Positions 25,267 to 33,757 of a stretch of DNA of 64,000 nt are shown here, one piece after another. The notes beneath the pieces are model-generated. The model did not search any database, was not told where the DNA came from, and worked only from the letters and a program-made list of their open reading frames with translations. The DNA lies in assembly GCA_947626845.1 (NCBI GenBank), contig CANQTW010000002.1:96738-160737 (forward strand). Reading direction: 5' to 3'. Each line of letters opens with the position of its first letter. Position 1 is the stretch's first letter. This stretch comes from an uncultured Oscillospiraceae bacterium. Lineage in GTDB: Bacteria > Bacillota > Clostridia > Oscillospirales > Oscillospiraceae. The position numbers and the translations under genes are program-made.

Positions 25267-26193
25267 ATGGCAAACAAGAAAAACGAAACCGCCCTGGCCG
25301 TCGCTGACACCTTCACCCTGGCCAACCGCTACGAGGGCCTCGACCCGGATATCATGGCCGAAATCGAAGATGAGCTGGGGGACCTTGACCCGGAGAGCGG
25401 GATTTCCTGCCGTAAGGTCAAGATTCCCTCCGGAGGCGGCATCGCCTTTGAAATCCAAGGGGACGATGACGGGGACGAAGATGTGCAGAAGCAGATCGAC
25501 GCCGTGGTGATCTTCACTCACAGGGCCAACGGCTACTGGCCGAAGCCCTACGGTTCCGGCGACGATACCAACGAGCCGCCCGCCTGCTCCAGCATGGACG
25601 GAAAGACCGCCGTCTGGGCGGAAACCGGGGAGGTCCGCTCCTGCGAGAATTGCCCCTTCAATGAGTACGGATCTGGCGTCGATCAGACCGGACAGGCCAG
25701 CCGGGGCAAAGCCTGCAAGAATATGCGCCGGATCTACTTCATGATGAGTGAGGACCCGAACCTCTACCTCCTGACGGTCCCGCCCACCAGCGTCAGGGAT
25801 GTTAACAAGCAGCTGACCAAAATCCTGGCCGGGGGAACCCCATACGTTGGGATGATCCTCCGCTTCACCTTGGAAAAGGCCGCAAACTCCAACGGCGTGG
25901 CCTACAGCAAGGTAATCATCAAAAAGGTCGGGGCATTGCCCCCTGCCGTCACGGCCCAAGCCACGGCCCTCCGCCGTCAAATCAAGGACCAGTACAAGAG
26001 CGTGGCGCTCACCCTGGACGATTACGCCCCCGGCCCCGCCCAGGGCCAGCAGGCCATGAATGGAGCGGTGGACGTGCCTCCCATGAGCGATGAGGAATGG
26101 CAGAGCCTGACCGGGGAGGCCCCTGCTGGCGGTGCCCCCGAATTTCAGGACGCCCCCGCCGGAGGCGGGGATGCTGATCTCCCGTTTGCTTAA
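25267..26193 (+). CDS. Phage protein with SSB-like C-terminal tip
   Basis: 308 residues. A beta-rich body contains a Cys cluster (CENCPFNEYG, then GKACKNM), followed by a flexible Ala/Gly/Pro-rich tail ending in GGGDADLPFA. Acidic tails ending in a Pro-Phe tip are how SSB proteins recruit replication enzymes, so an ssDNA-binding or loading role is plausible. It directly precedes the primase-helicase gene, whose product ends similarly in ELPF. Confidence 0.65.
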   Translation: MANKKNETALAVADTFTLANRYEGLDPDIMAEIEDELGDLDPESGISCRKVKIPSGGGIAFEIQGDDDGDEDVQKQIDAVVIFTHRANGYWPKPYGSGDDTNEPPACSSMDGKTAVWAETGEVRSCENCPFNEYGSGVDQTGQASRGKACKNMRRIYFMMSEDPNLYLLTVPPTSVRDVNKQLTKILAGGTPYVGMILRFTLEKAANSNGVAYSKVIIKKVGALPPAVTAQATALRRQIKDQYKSVALTLDDYAPGPAQGQQAMNGAVDVPPMSDEEWQSLTGEAPAGGAPEFQDAPAGGGDADLPFA

Positions 26194-26200
26194 AAACACC

Positions 26201-26231
26201 GGGGAGGGCATCGACCCACGGTGCCCTCCCC
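26201..26231 (+). other. Hairpin between replication genes
   Basis: GGGGAGGGCA (26201-26210) pairs with TGCCCTCCCC (26222-26231) around an 11-base loop; no T-tract follows. Possible attenuator or RNA processing site ahead of the primase gene. Confidence 0.45.
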
Positions 26232-26282
26232 ACACCATGGAGTAACCCATGAAACTACGGACAAGAGACAGGCGGTGATTTG

Positions 26283-28952
26283 ATGGCATTATACGACAGT
26301 GTGAACCTGGACCAAGTCGTTGACTACTTGGCAGAATACACCGCCGTCATCCAAAAATACAAAATCACAGAGGACAGCCTGACCGGCCTCTGTCCCTTCC
26401 ATCAGGACAAAAATGACAGCTTCAGCGCAGATCTGAAAACCGGGAAATGGCATTGCTTCTCGGAGGATGAGGGCGGGAATTTCGTAACCTTCTGGGCCAA
26501 ATACCGGGGGATCGACACGAAAGAAGCCTACCGGGAGATATTGGAGAAATACGGGGTGGCCCAGGAGCGACCAAAACCACAGGTCGGCGGCCTCGGCTCC
26601 TACACTCTGGAGCAATACAGCTTTGACAAGAGGCTCCCAGCTGATTTCCTCCGGAGCACCTGCCGGGTGGACACAGGGAAAGACCGGGACGGGACCGAAT
26701 ACCTCCGGATGCCTTACTTTTTCGAGGATGGAAAAGAGGCGGCCACCCGGAAACGGTACGCCCGGAAAGAATTTCGCTGGATGCGTGGAAGCAAGGGCAA
26801 GATATGCCTCTACGGCGAATGGCGGCTCCCGAACATTCGGAAAGCCGGATATGCCGTCCTGGTCGAGGGGGAGAGCGACACACAGACCCTCTGGTACCTG
26901 GGCTTTCCGGCCATCGGGATCGCTGGGGCCTCCATGTTCAAGCCCTACCAGACGATGAGCCTGCACGACCTCAAGCTCTACATCCACAAAGAGCCGGACA
27001 CCGGAGGGGAGACGTTCTACCACAAGGTGACCCACGCCCTGGCGGATACCGGCTTCACCGGGGAGGTCTACGTCTGGAGCTGCCAGAGCCTGGGCAAAAA
27101 GGACCCCTCCGATGTTTACCTGGCAAACGGCAAAGATGAGGCGGCGAAGCTGATCCGCGAGGCCCTCAAGAGGGCGAAGGCCGTGGACCTCGAAGCTGAG
27201 ATGCAGGACGAACCGGCCGCCGGAGCTCCGATCAGCCTCCGGACCCCGGAGGGCTGGCTTTATTCAGACAAGGGAATAAGCTGGATAGATCCCAAAACCC
27301 ACACCCCCGCCAACGTCTGCAGAACCCCGATCATCCTGACCCAACGGCTCAAGAGCATCGAAACCGGGGATGAGAAAATAGAGATTGCCTTTAAACGAGA
27401 CGATGAGTGGCAGAGGGCCATATACCCCCGGTCGGTGATCTTCAACAGCCGGAGCATCACCGCCCTTGCTGACCTGGGATGTACGATTACTTCAGAAAAC
27501 TCCAAAAACGTTGTCAAATTCCTCGGTGCCCTGGAATCGGAAAACATCGACGTGATCCCGAAAAACGACGCCACCTCCACCTTCGGATGGCAGCCGGGCC
27601 GGAGGTTCATCCCCGGCCACGATGACGGGATCACCCTGGACATAGACCCCACACAAAGGGGGATGGCCGCCGCCTACTGCCAAAACGGGACGATGGAGCG
27701 ATGGGTGGAGCACATGAGGCCCCACCGACAAAGGGACCGGTTCAGGTTCATCCTGGCCGCCAGCTTCGCCGCCCCCCTCCTCCGGATTGTCCACCAACGG
27801 ATCTTCTTCGTCTACAATTGGGGCGGGTCCAAGGGCGGAAAGACCGCCGCCCTCAAAGCGGCCCTCTCCGCCTGGGGCGACCCGGAGCGGCTCATGGTCA
27901 ACTTCAACGCCACCCAAGTCGGTCTGGAGCGGACGGCGGCATTTTACTGCGATCTCCCCCTCGGCATCGATGAGCGCCAGCTGGCCGGGAATAACCAGGG
28001 CGGTCTGGAGAAGATCGTGTACATGATTACCAGCGGCAAGGGCAAGCTCCGAGGGGCAAAGGCCGGAGGCATCCAGAACACATACGAGTGGCACACCGTG
28101 GCCCTTGCCACCGGGGAGGAACCTCTCAGCACCGACACCACACAAACCGGCGTCAGCACCCGCGTCCTGGAGATCTACGGCGGCCCCTTCGACAACGAAC
28201 AGGACGCCTCCCTCATGCACCAGCAGTCAGCCACGGATTGCGGCTGGGCCGGACCGGCCTTCATAGGCCACATCCTGGAGATGGACGAAAGGGACATCGT
28301 GGAGAGGTACGAGGATATGCAGAGGTACGTCCGCGAGATCAGCAATGGCAAGAACGGCTCCCACATTGCCGGGATCGCCGCCGTGGCCCTGGCAGACAGC
28401 CTCATAGATGAGTGGTTCTTCGGAGGGACGCCGGAGAGCGCCATGGAGGCGGCAAAGCGGATGGCGGCCACTATCCTGGTGACTCAGGTGGAAGCCAACG
28501 CCACCGACGTCAACGAAAACGCTGTCCAGTTTATAGTGGACTGGGTCCTCGCCAACAAGGCGTACTTTGGGACCAACGCCATAGGGACCTGCCTCGGCTT
28601 TACCAGTGACACCGGCAATACCGCCTACATCTTCCCCTCCATGCTAAACCAGGCCCTGGCGAAAGCCGGGTATAGCCCTCGGAAAACCATGAAATATCTG
28701 GCGGAAAAAGGTCTGGTGGGCGTGGAAAAGGACAGGGCCACCGGCAAGACCACCTACTCGGTCAGAAAATGGTTTGGTACCAGGGTGAGCCGCTTCGTGG
28801 AATTTTACATCGGCAAGCTGGCTGAAAATAAAGACGCCATCGACGACATCGACGAAATGGACAGCTCCAACACTGATCCGGAGATTTCCGAAGTCTACGA
28901 ACAAACCGGCTTCACGGATCTGGTAGAGGAAGATGCAGAGTTACCTTTTTGA
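26283..28952 (+). CDS. Primase-helicase fusion (CHC2-type zinc finger and DUF927-like ATPase)
   Basis: 889 residues. The N-terminus has a primase-type zinc motif (Cys37, His40, Cys58 in CPFHQDK...WHCFSEDEGG; the fourth ligand position is not Cys). A TOPRIM-like segment (AVLVEGESDTQTLWYLGFPA) follows. The C-terminal half is a DUF927-like superfamily ATPase with Walker A NWGGSKGGKTAAL and GIDERQLAGNN as Walker B region. The tail is acidic and ends DAELPF. It would prime and unwind phage DNA; an iteron-rich candidate origin starts immediately downstream. Confidence 0.85.
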   Translation: MALYDSVNLDQVVDYLAEYTAVIQKYKITEDSLTGLCPFHQDKNDSFSADLKTGKWHCFSEDEGGNFVTFWAKYRGIDTKEAYREILEKYGVAQERPKPQVGGLGSYTLEQYSFDKRLPADFLRSTCRVDTGKDRDGTEYLRMPYFFEDGKEAATRKRYARKEFRWMRGSKGKICLYGEWRLPNIRKAGYAVLVEGESDTQTLWYLGFPAIGIAGASMFKPYQTMSLHDLKLYIHKEPDTGGETFYHKVTHALADTGFTGEVYVWSCQSLGKKDPSDVYLANGKDEAAKLIREALKRAKAVDLEAEMQDEPAAGAPISLRTPEGWLYSDKGISWIDPKTHTPANVCRTPIILTQRLKSIETGDEKIEIAFKRDDEWQRAIYPRSVIFNSRSITALADLGCTITSENSKNVVKFLGALESENIDVIPKNDATSTFGWQPGRRFIPGHDDGITLDIDPTQRGMAAAYCQNGTMERWVEHMRPHRQRDRFRFILAASFAAPLLRIVHQRIFFVYNWGGSKGGKTAALKAALSAWGDPERLMVNFNATQVGLERTAAFYCDLPLGIDERQLAGNNQGGLEKIVYMITSGKGKLRGAKAGGIQNTYEWHTVALATGEEPLSTDTTQTGVSTRVLEIYGGPFDNEQDASLMHQQSATDCGWAGPAFIGHILEMDERDIVERYEDMQRYVREISNGKNGSHIAGIAAVALADSLIDEWFFGGTPESAMEAAKRMAATILVTQVEANATDVNENAVQFIVDWVLANKAYFGTNAIGTCLGFTSDTGNTAYIFPSMLNQALAKAGYSPRKTMKYLAEKGLVGVEKDRATGKTTYSVRKWFGTRVSRFVEFYIGKLAENKDAIDDIDEMDSSNTDPEISEVYEQTGFTDLVEEDAELPF

Positions 28953-28992
28953 CCCTTGTACCGAACCGCGACAAACTGCAAAAAATTCAAGA

Positions 28993-29260
28993 TTAGGTGC
29001 AAGGTGCAAGGTTAGGTGCAAGGTTAGGTGCAAGGTGGAAAAAGTCAGACGCCCCAAGGCTTTCCGCCGTTTCCTTGCAACTAATACACCGATTTATAGA
29101 AAATACACCTGTTTATGGTGAAAGTTTTCCACAACGCAGAATTTTGTGACATAATGCAATAATTTTCTAAAAGGCGGATGGTATAGAGAGGTTAGGTGCA
29201 AGGTCGGAAAAAGACCCCGAAAAGCCAGACGCCCCAAGGGAAAGCGGCCCTTGCACCTAA
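28993..29260 (+). repeat. Iteron cluster with DnaA box, candidate phage replication origin
   Basis: TTAGGTGCAAGG occurs at 28993, 29012, 29024 and 29192, and inverted at 29249-29260; a shorter AGGTGCAAGG fills 29002-29011. AGACGCCCCAAGG follows the iterons in two places (29047 and 29227). An AT-rich core (29088-29180) contains TTTTCCACA (29125-29133), which fits the DnaA-box consensus TTWTNCACA. The 356-bp gap between genes 28952 and 29309 holds no gene. Iterons, an AT-rich core and a DnaA box beside a primase-helicase gene form the usual composition of an origin. Confidence 0.65.
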
Positions 29261-29308
29261 AATCAAAAATAGGTGTCAAGTGGCCCCACAGGAAGGAAGT
29301 GCAAAACG

Positions 29309-29896
29309 ATGACCGACTCGGAATTGATTGCGAAGTTTGAGGATGACTTCGGCAAGTTGGTAAGAAACCGGGAACAGGTCCCCATGGACAAGCTCCGGAC
29401 TACCTACAAAAAGAGCTACGACGCCCTGGTGACCGTGATTACCGAATTCGCCGACTGGTTCGCCGACCGGTACCTTCAGACCATGATCGACTCCTGGCCC
29501 CGCCACGAAAGGGACGTGGCCGGGAATGAGTGGATGGAGAGGCGAATCAATGTCATCCTCGACCAAGAGAACCAGCCCGGAGGGCTCCGGGAGCAATGGA
29601 GGGCTGCCCTCATCGACCGGCTGGACAAAGAGGAATACCAGCGGCTGGTCTGGCAGAGGTACGAGCTCCTGGAGAAAAAGGTTTTTGACCCATACTGGCA
29701 GCGGCATAACCGCTGGCGGGGAGAGCCGGGAAACAGGTGGATATTCAACGACATCATCCAGCGGTTCTGGCTCCCGCCCGGAAAGAATGAGAATTACCCG
29801 GACGGCGCATGGATCAACAGCAAGTTCGAGGTTTACGCCACCTCATGGCCGCCCAGCATCGGGCCGGACCCCGTAAAGGAGGGGATAGTGGAATGA
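29309..29896 (+). CDS. Hypothetical phage protein
   Basis: 195 residues, helical and rich in Trp and Arg (QRYELLEKKVFDPYWQRHNR). It follows the candidate origin. AGGAAGG stands ahead of the ATG. No family recognised. Confidence 0.6.
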   Translation: MTDSELIAKFEDDFGKLVRNREQVPMDKLRTTYKKSYDALVTVITEFADWFADRYLQTMIDSWPRHERDVAGNEWMERRINVILDQENQPGGLREQWRAALIDRLDKEEYQRLVWQRYELLEKKVFDPYWQRHNRWRGEPGNRWIFNDIIQRFWLPPGKNENYPDGAWINSKFEVYATSWPPSIGPDPVKEGIVE

Positions 29897-30105
29897 GGAA
29901 AACGGGAATCTGCGGCGGTTTTGTTTCCGCCACCTGCATCGACGGCTCCTGCCCCGGCATCCCCTCGGAATTTGATGACCGAGAATACGGCACAGACCTC
30001 GACTGCGAGGATTGCTGGTTCAACACCGGGAAATGTGAAGATTGCATTTTTCGGGGCTCGGAGGATTGCCTGGAGAAAAGAACGGAGGCGAAAAACGATG
30101 GTTGA
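29893..30105 (+). CDS. Small Cys-rich phage protein
   Basis: 70 residues with nine Cys, grouped as GICGG, TCIDGSCPG, LDCEDCWF, GKCEDC and EDCLEK, consistent with one or two zinc sites. Coupled on both sides by overlaps. Function unknown. Confidence 0.6.
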   Translation: MRKTGICGGFVSATCIDGSCPGIPSEFDDREYGTDLDCEDCWFNTGKCEDCIFRGSEDCLEKRTEAKNDG

Positions 30106-30331
30106 CCATTACCTCAACGAAACAGACACCGACAGCACCGAGGCAAAGAAACCAGACAGGACAGACTGCCCGATGCAACGTAAAAACGGCAAATGCCTTG
30201 TTGCAGGCGCATTTTCCTGCACAGACGTCGGCGATGATGCCTGCTCCCTTCTTCATGCGGCATACAACGCTGGCTGGTGCGATTGCGTCCGCTACATTTT
30301 CCGGGATCAAAGCAGGGAGGGAACAAAATGA
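30098..30331 (+). CDS. Small Cys-rich phage protein
   Basis: 77 residues with Cys in TDCPMQRKNGKC, FSCTDVGDDAC and WCDCVRY. Similar in style to its upstream neighbour; the pair may be distantly related zinc proteins. Confidence 0.6.
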   Translation: MVDHYLNETDTDSTEAKKPDRTDCPMQRKNGKCLVAGAFSCTDVGDDACSLLHAAYNAGWCDCVRYIFRDQSREGTK

Positions 30332-30639
30332 CCTACAAGATGACCGCCACAATCACCGTCGAGGCCCGGACAAAGAAGCCGAGCACCATAGCCAAGAACA
30401 TGGATGCCCTGGACCTGGCGATCAAGAGGGCCGTGAAAAACAGCTTTTCAAAGGTCGAGATTGGACCGGCCACCATCCCGACAGAGGACGGCCTCCTGGC
30501 CATTGCCAAATGCCCCCAATGCGGAAACACCTTCACCTCCAACATAAGGGAGTGGAGGGAAGCCTTCAGCGCCGGGAGATACCTCTCCTTCGCCAAATGC
30601 CCCGCCTGCGGCCACGAAACCCTCGTTTACAAGTATTGA
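30328..30639 (+). CDS. Small zinc-ribbon phage protein
   Basis: 103 residues. The N-terminal strand-helix unit (MTATITVEARTKKPSTIAKN) is followed by a zinc ribbon made of KCPQCGNTF and KCPACGHET. Probably binds nucleic acid. ATG overlaps the previous stop. Confidence 0.65.
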   Translation: MTYKMTATITVEARTKKPSTIAKNMDALDLAIKRAVKNSFSKVEIGPATIPTEDGLLAIAKCPQCGNTFTSNIREWREAFSAGRYLSFAKCPACGHETLVYKY

Positions 30640-30648
30640 AAGGATGAA

Positions 30649-30846
30649 ATGGACATGGACCGTAAAATGACCCTTGAACAAGCCGTCCTGTGGTTGAAGC
30701 GTTACCAGGGTTACGAGCCGATGGTCTACCCGGACGGAAAAGGCATTCCCGCCATAATGAAACACGCCATCGACCTGACGGACGAAGTGGTTGACACGAT
30801 CCTTGCCGCCCTTCCCGTTGAGGTCGGCGGCACAAAAATCGACTAA
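30649..30846 (+). CDS. Small phage protein
   Basis: 65 residues, acidic, helical start (MTLEQAVLWLKRYQGYEPMV). GAAAGGATGAA precedes the ATG. Unknown function. Confidence 0.55.
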   Translation: MDMDRKMTLEQAVLWLKRYQGYEPMVYPDGKGIPAIMKHAIDLTDEVVDTILAALPVEVGGTKID

Positions 30847-30860
30847 AACGAAAGGAAGAA

Positions 30861-31604
30861 ATGAATATGGACAAAAAAGCCAATATTGCCCGGTTCGAGA
30901 CTGTGATGAGTGCGGTTCAGCGCCCCGGCCTCGACAAGCTCCTGGACTACATACGGAAAAGCGATTTTTACACGGCCCCCGCCAGCACGAAGTACCACCT
31001 CTGCTGCGAGGGCGGGCTCCTTCAGCACAGCCTTAACGTCTTGGATGCCCTGCGGACCCTTTTGATCGCCAAAGACGAAGAAGGGAGCGAATGGTTCTAC
31101 ATTGTGGCAGGTCACCCCGTGGCCACCATCCCGGATGAAAGCGTGATCATCGCCGCCCTGCTCCATGACATCTGCAAGACCTACTTCTACACTACCAGCT
31201 GGCGGAACGCCAAAAACGAAAAGACGGGCAAGTGGGAGAAGGTTCCCTTCTACACCGTGGATGACAAGATGCCCCTGGGCCACGGCCCCAAGAGCGCCAT
31301 GATCATCAAGCAGTACATGGAGCTGACCACCGAGGAGATGTACGCCATTTGGTGGCACATGGGCTTCACGGACAGCACCAACGATGGCCTGATAATCGGG
31401 CAGGCCATCAAGAAGTTCCCCTTCATCCTGGCCCTTAACACCGCCGACATGATGGCCTCTCATTTCATGGAGGGCGACACCGACAACCTCCCCGCCTTCG
31501 CCCAGGCCCCGGCCCCGGAGAGCGCCGGGGAGTACGCTGACAACCCGGCCACGTCGGACGGCCCTCAATTCGAGGATGCCCCGCCCCTGGACGCCGGAGC
31601 TTGA
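30861..31604 (+). CDS. HD-domain phosphohydrolase
   Basis: 247 residues. HD motifs are LQHSLNV (first His), ALLHDICKT (HD pair) and a later His/Asp region (WWHMGF, then LNTADMMASH). Such enzymes hydrolyse nucleotides or phosphodiesters; phage versions can alter nucleotide pools or cyclic-nucleotide defence signals, which here is inference. The C-terminal 45 residues are a Pro/Ala/Asp-rich tail. GAAAGGAAGAA precedes the ATG. Confidence 0.8.
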   Translation: MNMDKKANIARFETVMSAVQRPGLDKLLDYIRKSDFYTAPASTKYHLCCEGGLLQHSLNVLDALRTLLIAKDEEGSEWFYIVAGHPVATIPDESVIIAALLHDICKTYFYTTSWRNAKNEKTGKWEKVPFYTVDDKMPLGHGPKSAMIIKQYMELTTEEMYAIWWHMGFTDSTNDGLIIGQAIKKFPFILALNTADMMASHFMEGDTDNLPAFAQAPAPESAGEYADNPATSDGPQFEDAPPLDAGA

Positions 31605-31618
31605 TGGGAGGTGCGACC

Positions 31619-31759
31619 ATGGGAATCATTGAGATCATCGAGGCGGTGGCCGCCATCCTCTGGCTTTACCTCGGAATTTACGTCGGCGTCAAGGCCCGCC
31701 GGATTTTGAGACGGATGGACCAAGTCGTGGCAGAGCTTGAAAGGGACGTGCAACCATGA
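31619..31759 (+). CDS. Very small single-pass membrane protein
   Basis: 46 residues; residues 3-24 are hydrophobic (IIEIIEAVAAILWLYLGIYV) and the remainder is basic then acidic. GGGAGGTGCGACC precedes the ATG; the stop overlaps the VRR-NUC start by four bases. Unknown function. Confidence 0.55.
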   Translation: MGIIEIIEAVAAILWLYLGIYVGVKARRILRRMDQVVAELERDVQP

Positions 31760-32088
31760 AAACAGAGCCGGAGCACAAAGAGAGCTACTACCAGACCAAA
31801 ATCATCAAGTGGCTCAAGGACAACTACCCCGGAGCCTTCGTCTGGAAAGCCCAGGCGGGGCCGTACAGCAGACAGGGGATCCCGGACGTTTGCGCCATCA
31901 TCGACGGCCACTTCTTCGGCTTCGAGGTGAAGCGCCCGGAGAATGGCCGGGTGTCCCCGATCCAGACGCAGACGATCAAACAGATCAACGCCGCCGGGGG
32001 GACGGCCCTCGTGGTCAACTACCCGGCCCAGGTTCAGGAGGCGATAGAGCAATGGCAAACAACACGAAATTCCGCGAGGGTGAGCTGA
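31756..32088 (+). CDS. VRR-NUC domain nuclease
   Basis: 110 residues. PD-(D/E)XK-type core: an early Glu/Gln helix (ESYYQTKIIKWLK), GIPDVCAIIDGHFFGFEVK with catalytic Asp and Glu-x-Lys, and a closing helix. Stand-alone VRR-NUC enzymes in phages are thought to be structure-specific (junction or flap) nucleases for replication or packaging. Coupled to both neighbours. Confidence 0.85.
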   Translation: MKTEPEHKESYYQTKIIKWLKDNYPGAFVWKAQAGPYSRQGIPDVCAIIDGHFFGFEVKRPENGRVSPIQTQTIKQINAAGGTALVVNYPAQVQEAIEQWQTTRNSARVS

Positions 32089-32270
32089 TCATCTACCAGA
32101 ACGGGGACAGCTTCGAAATCGGAAAGATCAAGAGGCTCACCCCTACCGGGGCCTTCGTTTACTACAGCAGCGGAGACACCGCCGCCAAAACGCCCTTTGA
32201 ATGTATGCACAAGCTGGTGAACGCCTACACGGTCACCGGTACCAGCCTCGGAGGGCAGGGCGATGGCTAA
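32052..32270 (+). CDS. Small beta-rich phage protein
   Basis: 72 residues, overlapping the VRR-NUC 3' end by 37 bases in another frame. The pattern FREGELIIYQNGDSFEIGKI resembles a small SH3-like barrel. A typical late-early phage protein; role unknown. Confidence 0.55.
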   Translation: MANNTKFREGELIIYQNGDSFEIGKIKRLTPTGAFVYYSSGDTAAKTPFECMHKLVNAYTVTGTSLGGQGDG

Positions 32271-32568
32271 AAAAAGGCGGCATAAGGTCGGAATGAGGCC
32301 ACGTCCTCAAAAACCACCCTCGGAGGCCCAGGCTTCGGCCATCTCGGAGATGGAGGCCCTCCCCACCTTCGCCCTGGTGGCCACGATGGACGCAATCAAA
32401 GACGTCCTGCTCCGGAGGGGCCAGCCAATCCGGGATTGGGACGAAAAGGACCGGGCAATACAAAAATTTAGCTTTTTGGGCGGCAAGGTTTATGCCCTGG
32501 CCCCACGGCACAGCCCTATGGAGGTACAAGCCAATGACGATGATGGAGATCACAAATCGGGAGGATGA
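32263..32568 (+). CDS. Hypothetical phage protein
   Basis: 101 residues, basic N-terminus ([19 protein letters not shown]), helical centre ([20 protein letters not shown]). Overlaps the following regulator by 35 bases. Unknown function. Confidence 0.55.
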   Translation: MAKKRRHKVGMRPRPQKPPSEAQASAISEMEALPTFALVATMDAIKDVLLRRGQPIRDWDEKDRAIQKFSFLGGKVYALAPRHSPMEVQANDDDGDHKSGG

Positions 32569-32983
32569 GAGGACCGCCCTCAAGCAGTACCTCACCCGCT
32601 ACCACAGGTCGAAAAAGAGGCAGGCGATCCTTGAACAGCGCCTGCGTCAGCTTCGCCGTGATCTTCACCACCCGGAGGCCGGGGAAATTTCGGAGGTCGA
32701 AGCAAGGATCGAAAAACAGGCGAAAAGAGCGGAGCGGATTATTCTGGAGATTATGGACATCATCGACCTGCTGCCGGAGGAATCCACGGAGCGGATGATT
32801 TTGGAGCTCCGCCACATCGACTGCAAGCCATGGAGCGAAATTCGGAAAACCGTTCACCTGACACGCACCCCCTGCTTTGACCATTACAACCGTGCCCTGG
32901 ACTTCCTCCTTCAGACCAAGGAAGTACAAGCCGCCCTCGCTAAATACAGGGTTTTTTCTTCAGGAAAAAACGCCGATTTTTGA
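32534..32983 (+). CDS. RinA/ArpU-like late transcription regulator
   Basis: 149 residues. The long N-terminal helix ([20 protein letters not shown]) and a C-terminal sigma-region-4-like helix-turn-helix ([20 protein letters not shown], then YNRALDFLL) match the architecture of late-gene activators that precede terminase genes in phages of Firmicutes. GGAGGTACAAGCC precedes the ATG at 32534. It probably activates packaging and structural genes; a terminator and a long non-coding gap follow. Confidence 0.75.
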   Translation: MTMMEITNREDERTALKQYLTRYHRSKKRQAILEQRLRQLRRDLHHPEAGEISEVEARIEKQAKRAERIILEIMDIIDLLPEESTERMILELRHIDCKPWSEIRKTVHLTRTPCFDHYNRALDFLLQTKEVQAALAKYRVFSSGKNADF

Positions 32984-33069
32984 AGCCTGGACAACAAAGG
33001 ATACCACCCAAAAACAATGCGCGTGTAGGGGAACGTGTGGCCCCACAGAGGGCATTTTAGAAACCGCGC

Positions 33070-33106
33070 CGGAGGTCGATTTTACAGAATCGGCCTCCGA
33101 TTTTTT
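33070..33106 (+). terminator. Rho-independent terminator of the early operon
   Basis: CGGAGGTCGATT (33070-33081) pairs with AATCGGCCTCCG (33088-33099), one wobble, then T6. Confidence 0.85.
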
Positions 33107-33239
33107 GTGCCTATAGGCCCCGGATTTTATTCACCCCAGTTTAAAGGACCCCCGGAAAACCGGAGGGCAAAATGGCACGGCCAAAAAAGGCCCTTTTACA
33201 AAGCCCCCCTGTAGCAAGGGGCCGTTTTTTCGGAGGTCA

Positions 33240-33490
33240 AAAAAAGCACCCCAAAATAAAGGCCCTCAAAACAGGGCCTCAAAAACAAACACCCCCTATA
33301 GGGGCAGGGGCCATAGGCCCAGGAATATAGACGCCAGGGCACACCACACAGAGGGGCCACATAACAGGGCCACAGAAAGCACCCCCATACAAGGGACCAT
33401 ACACAGAGGGCATAAGAACAAGAGGCCCAGGGGCAAAGCACCCCATGAGGCAAGGGATAAGGGGCAACACACAGAACAAGTCAGGACCCA
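33240..33490. other. T-depleted non-coding segment before the packaging genes
   Basis: Across 33241-33480 I count 14 T in 240 bases on the plus strand (about 6%), with A near 40% and frequent GGGG/CCCC/GGGCC clusters. The opposite strand gives only a Cys/Trp/Pro-rich frame that is not protein-like. The wider gap 33110-33757 holds no gene I can support: the in-frame stretch before the ParB-methylase ATG lacks a start site. The position between late regulator and terminase is where packaging sites and late promoters are expected. Confidence 0.5.
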
Positions 33491-33757
33491 AAAGGACTTT
33501 TTATTTTGATAGACTTGACAAGAGCAGACCAGGGCAACTGCTCGTTCATTTCTTCCTCCTCAAAGCAGAGGGAAGCCTTTGAGCCAATCAAAGACCCCTC
33601 TGCCGCGAGGGCGCTACCGGAAAGGCCCGTAGGTACTACCGACCCCCACCCCCCCGTGCGGGGCGAGGAAGGCCCGACATTTTTTCGGATGAAATTGAAA
33701 ATTTTTCTCCCATTTCGTTACGCCTGCCCCATTTTCCGAGCCAAAGGAGGGCCAGCC

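Noticed and set aside
28993..29260. Possible CRISPR array
   Set aside because: Repeats are only 12 bp, irregularly spaced and partly inverted, with no unique spacers of constant size and no cas genes.
33196..33453. Minus-strand frame rich in Cys, Trp and Pro
   Set aside because: It reflects the T-poor plus strand rather than a protein; no ribosome site and biased composition.
33506..33757. N-terminal extension of the ParB-methylase
   Set aside because: No ribosome site at the upstream start, composition unlike the protein, and an ideal AAAGGAGG precedes the ATG at 33758.
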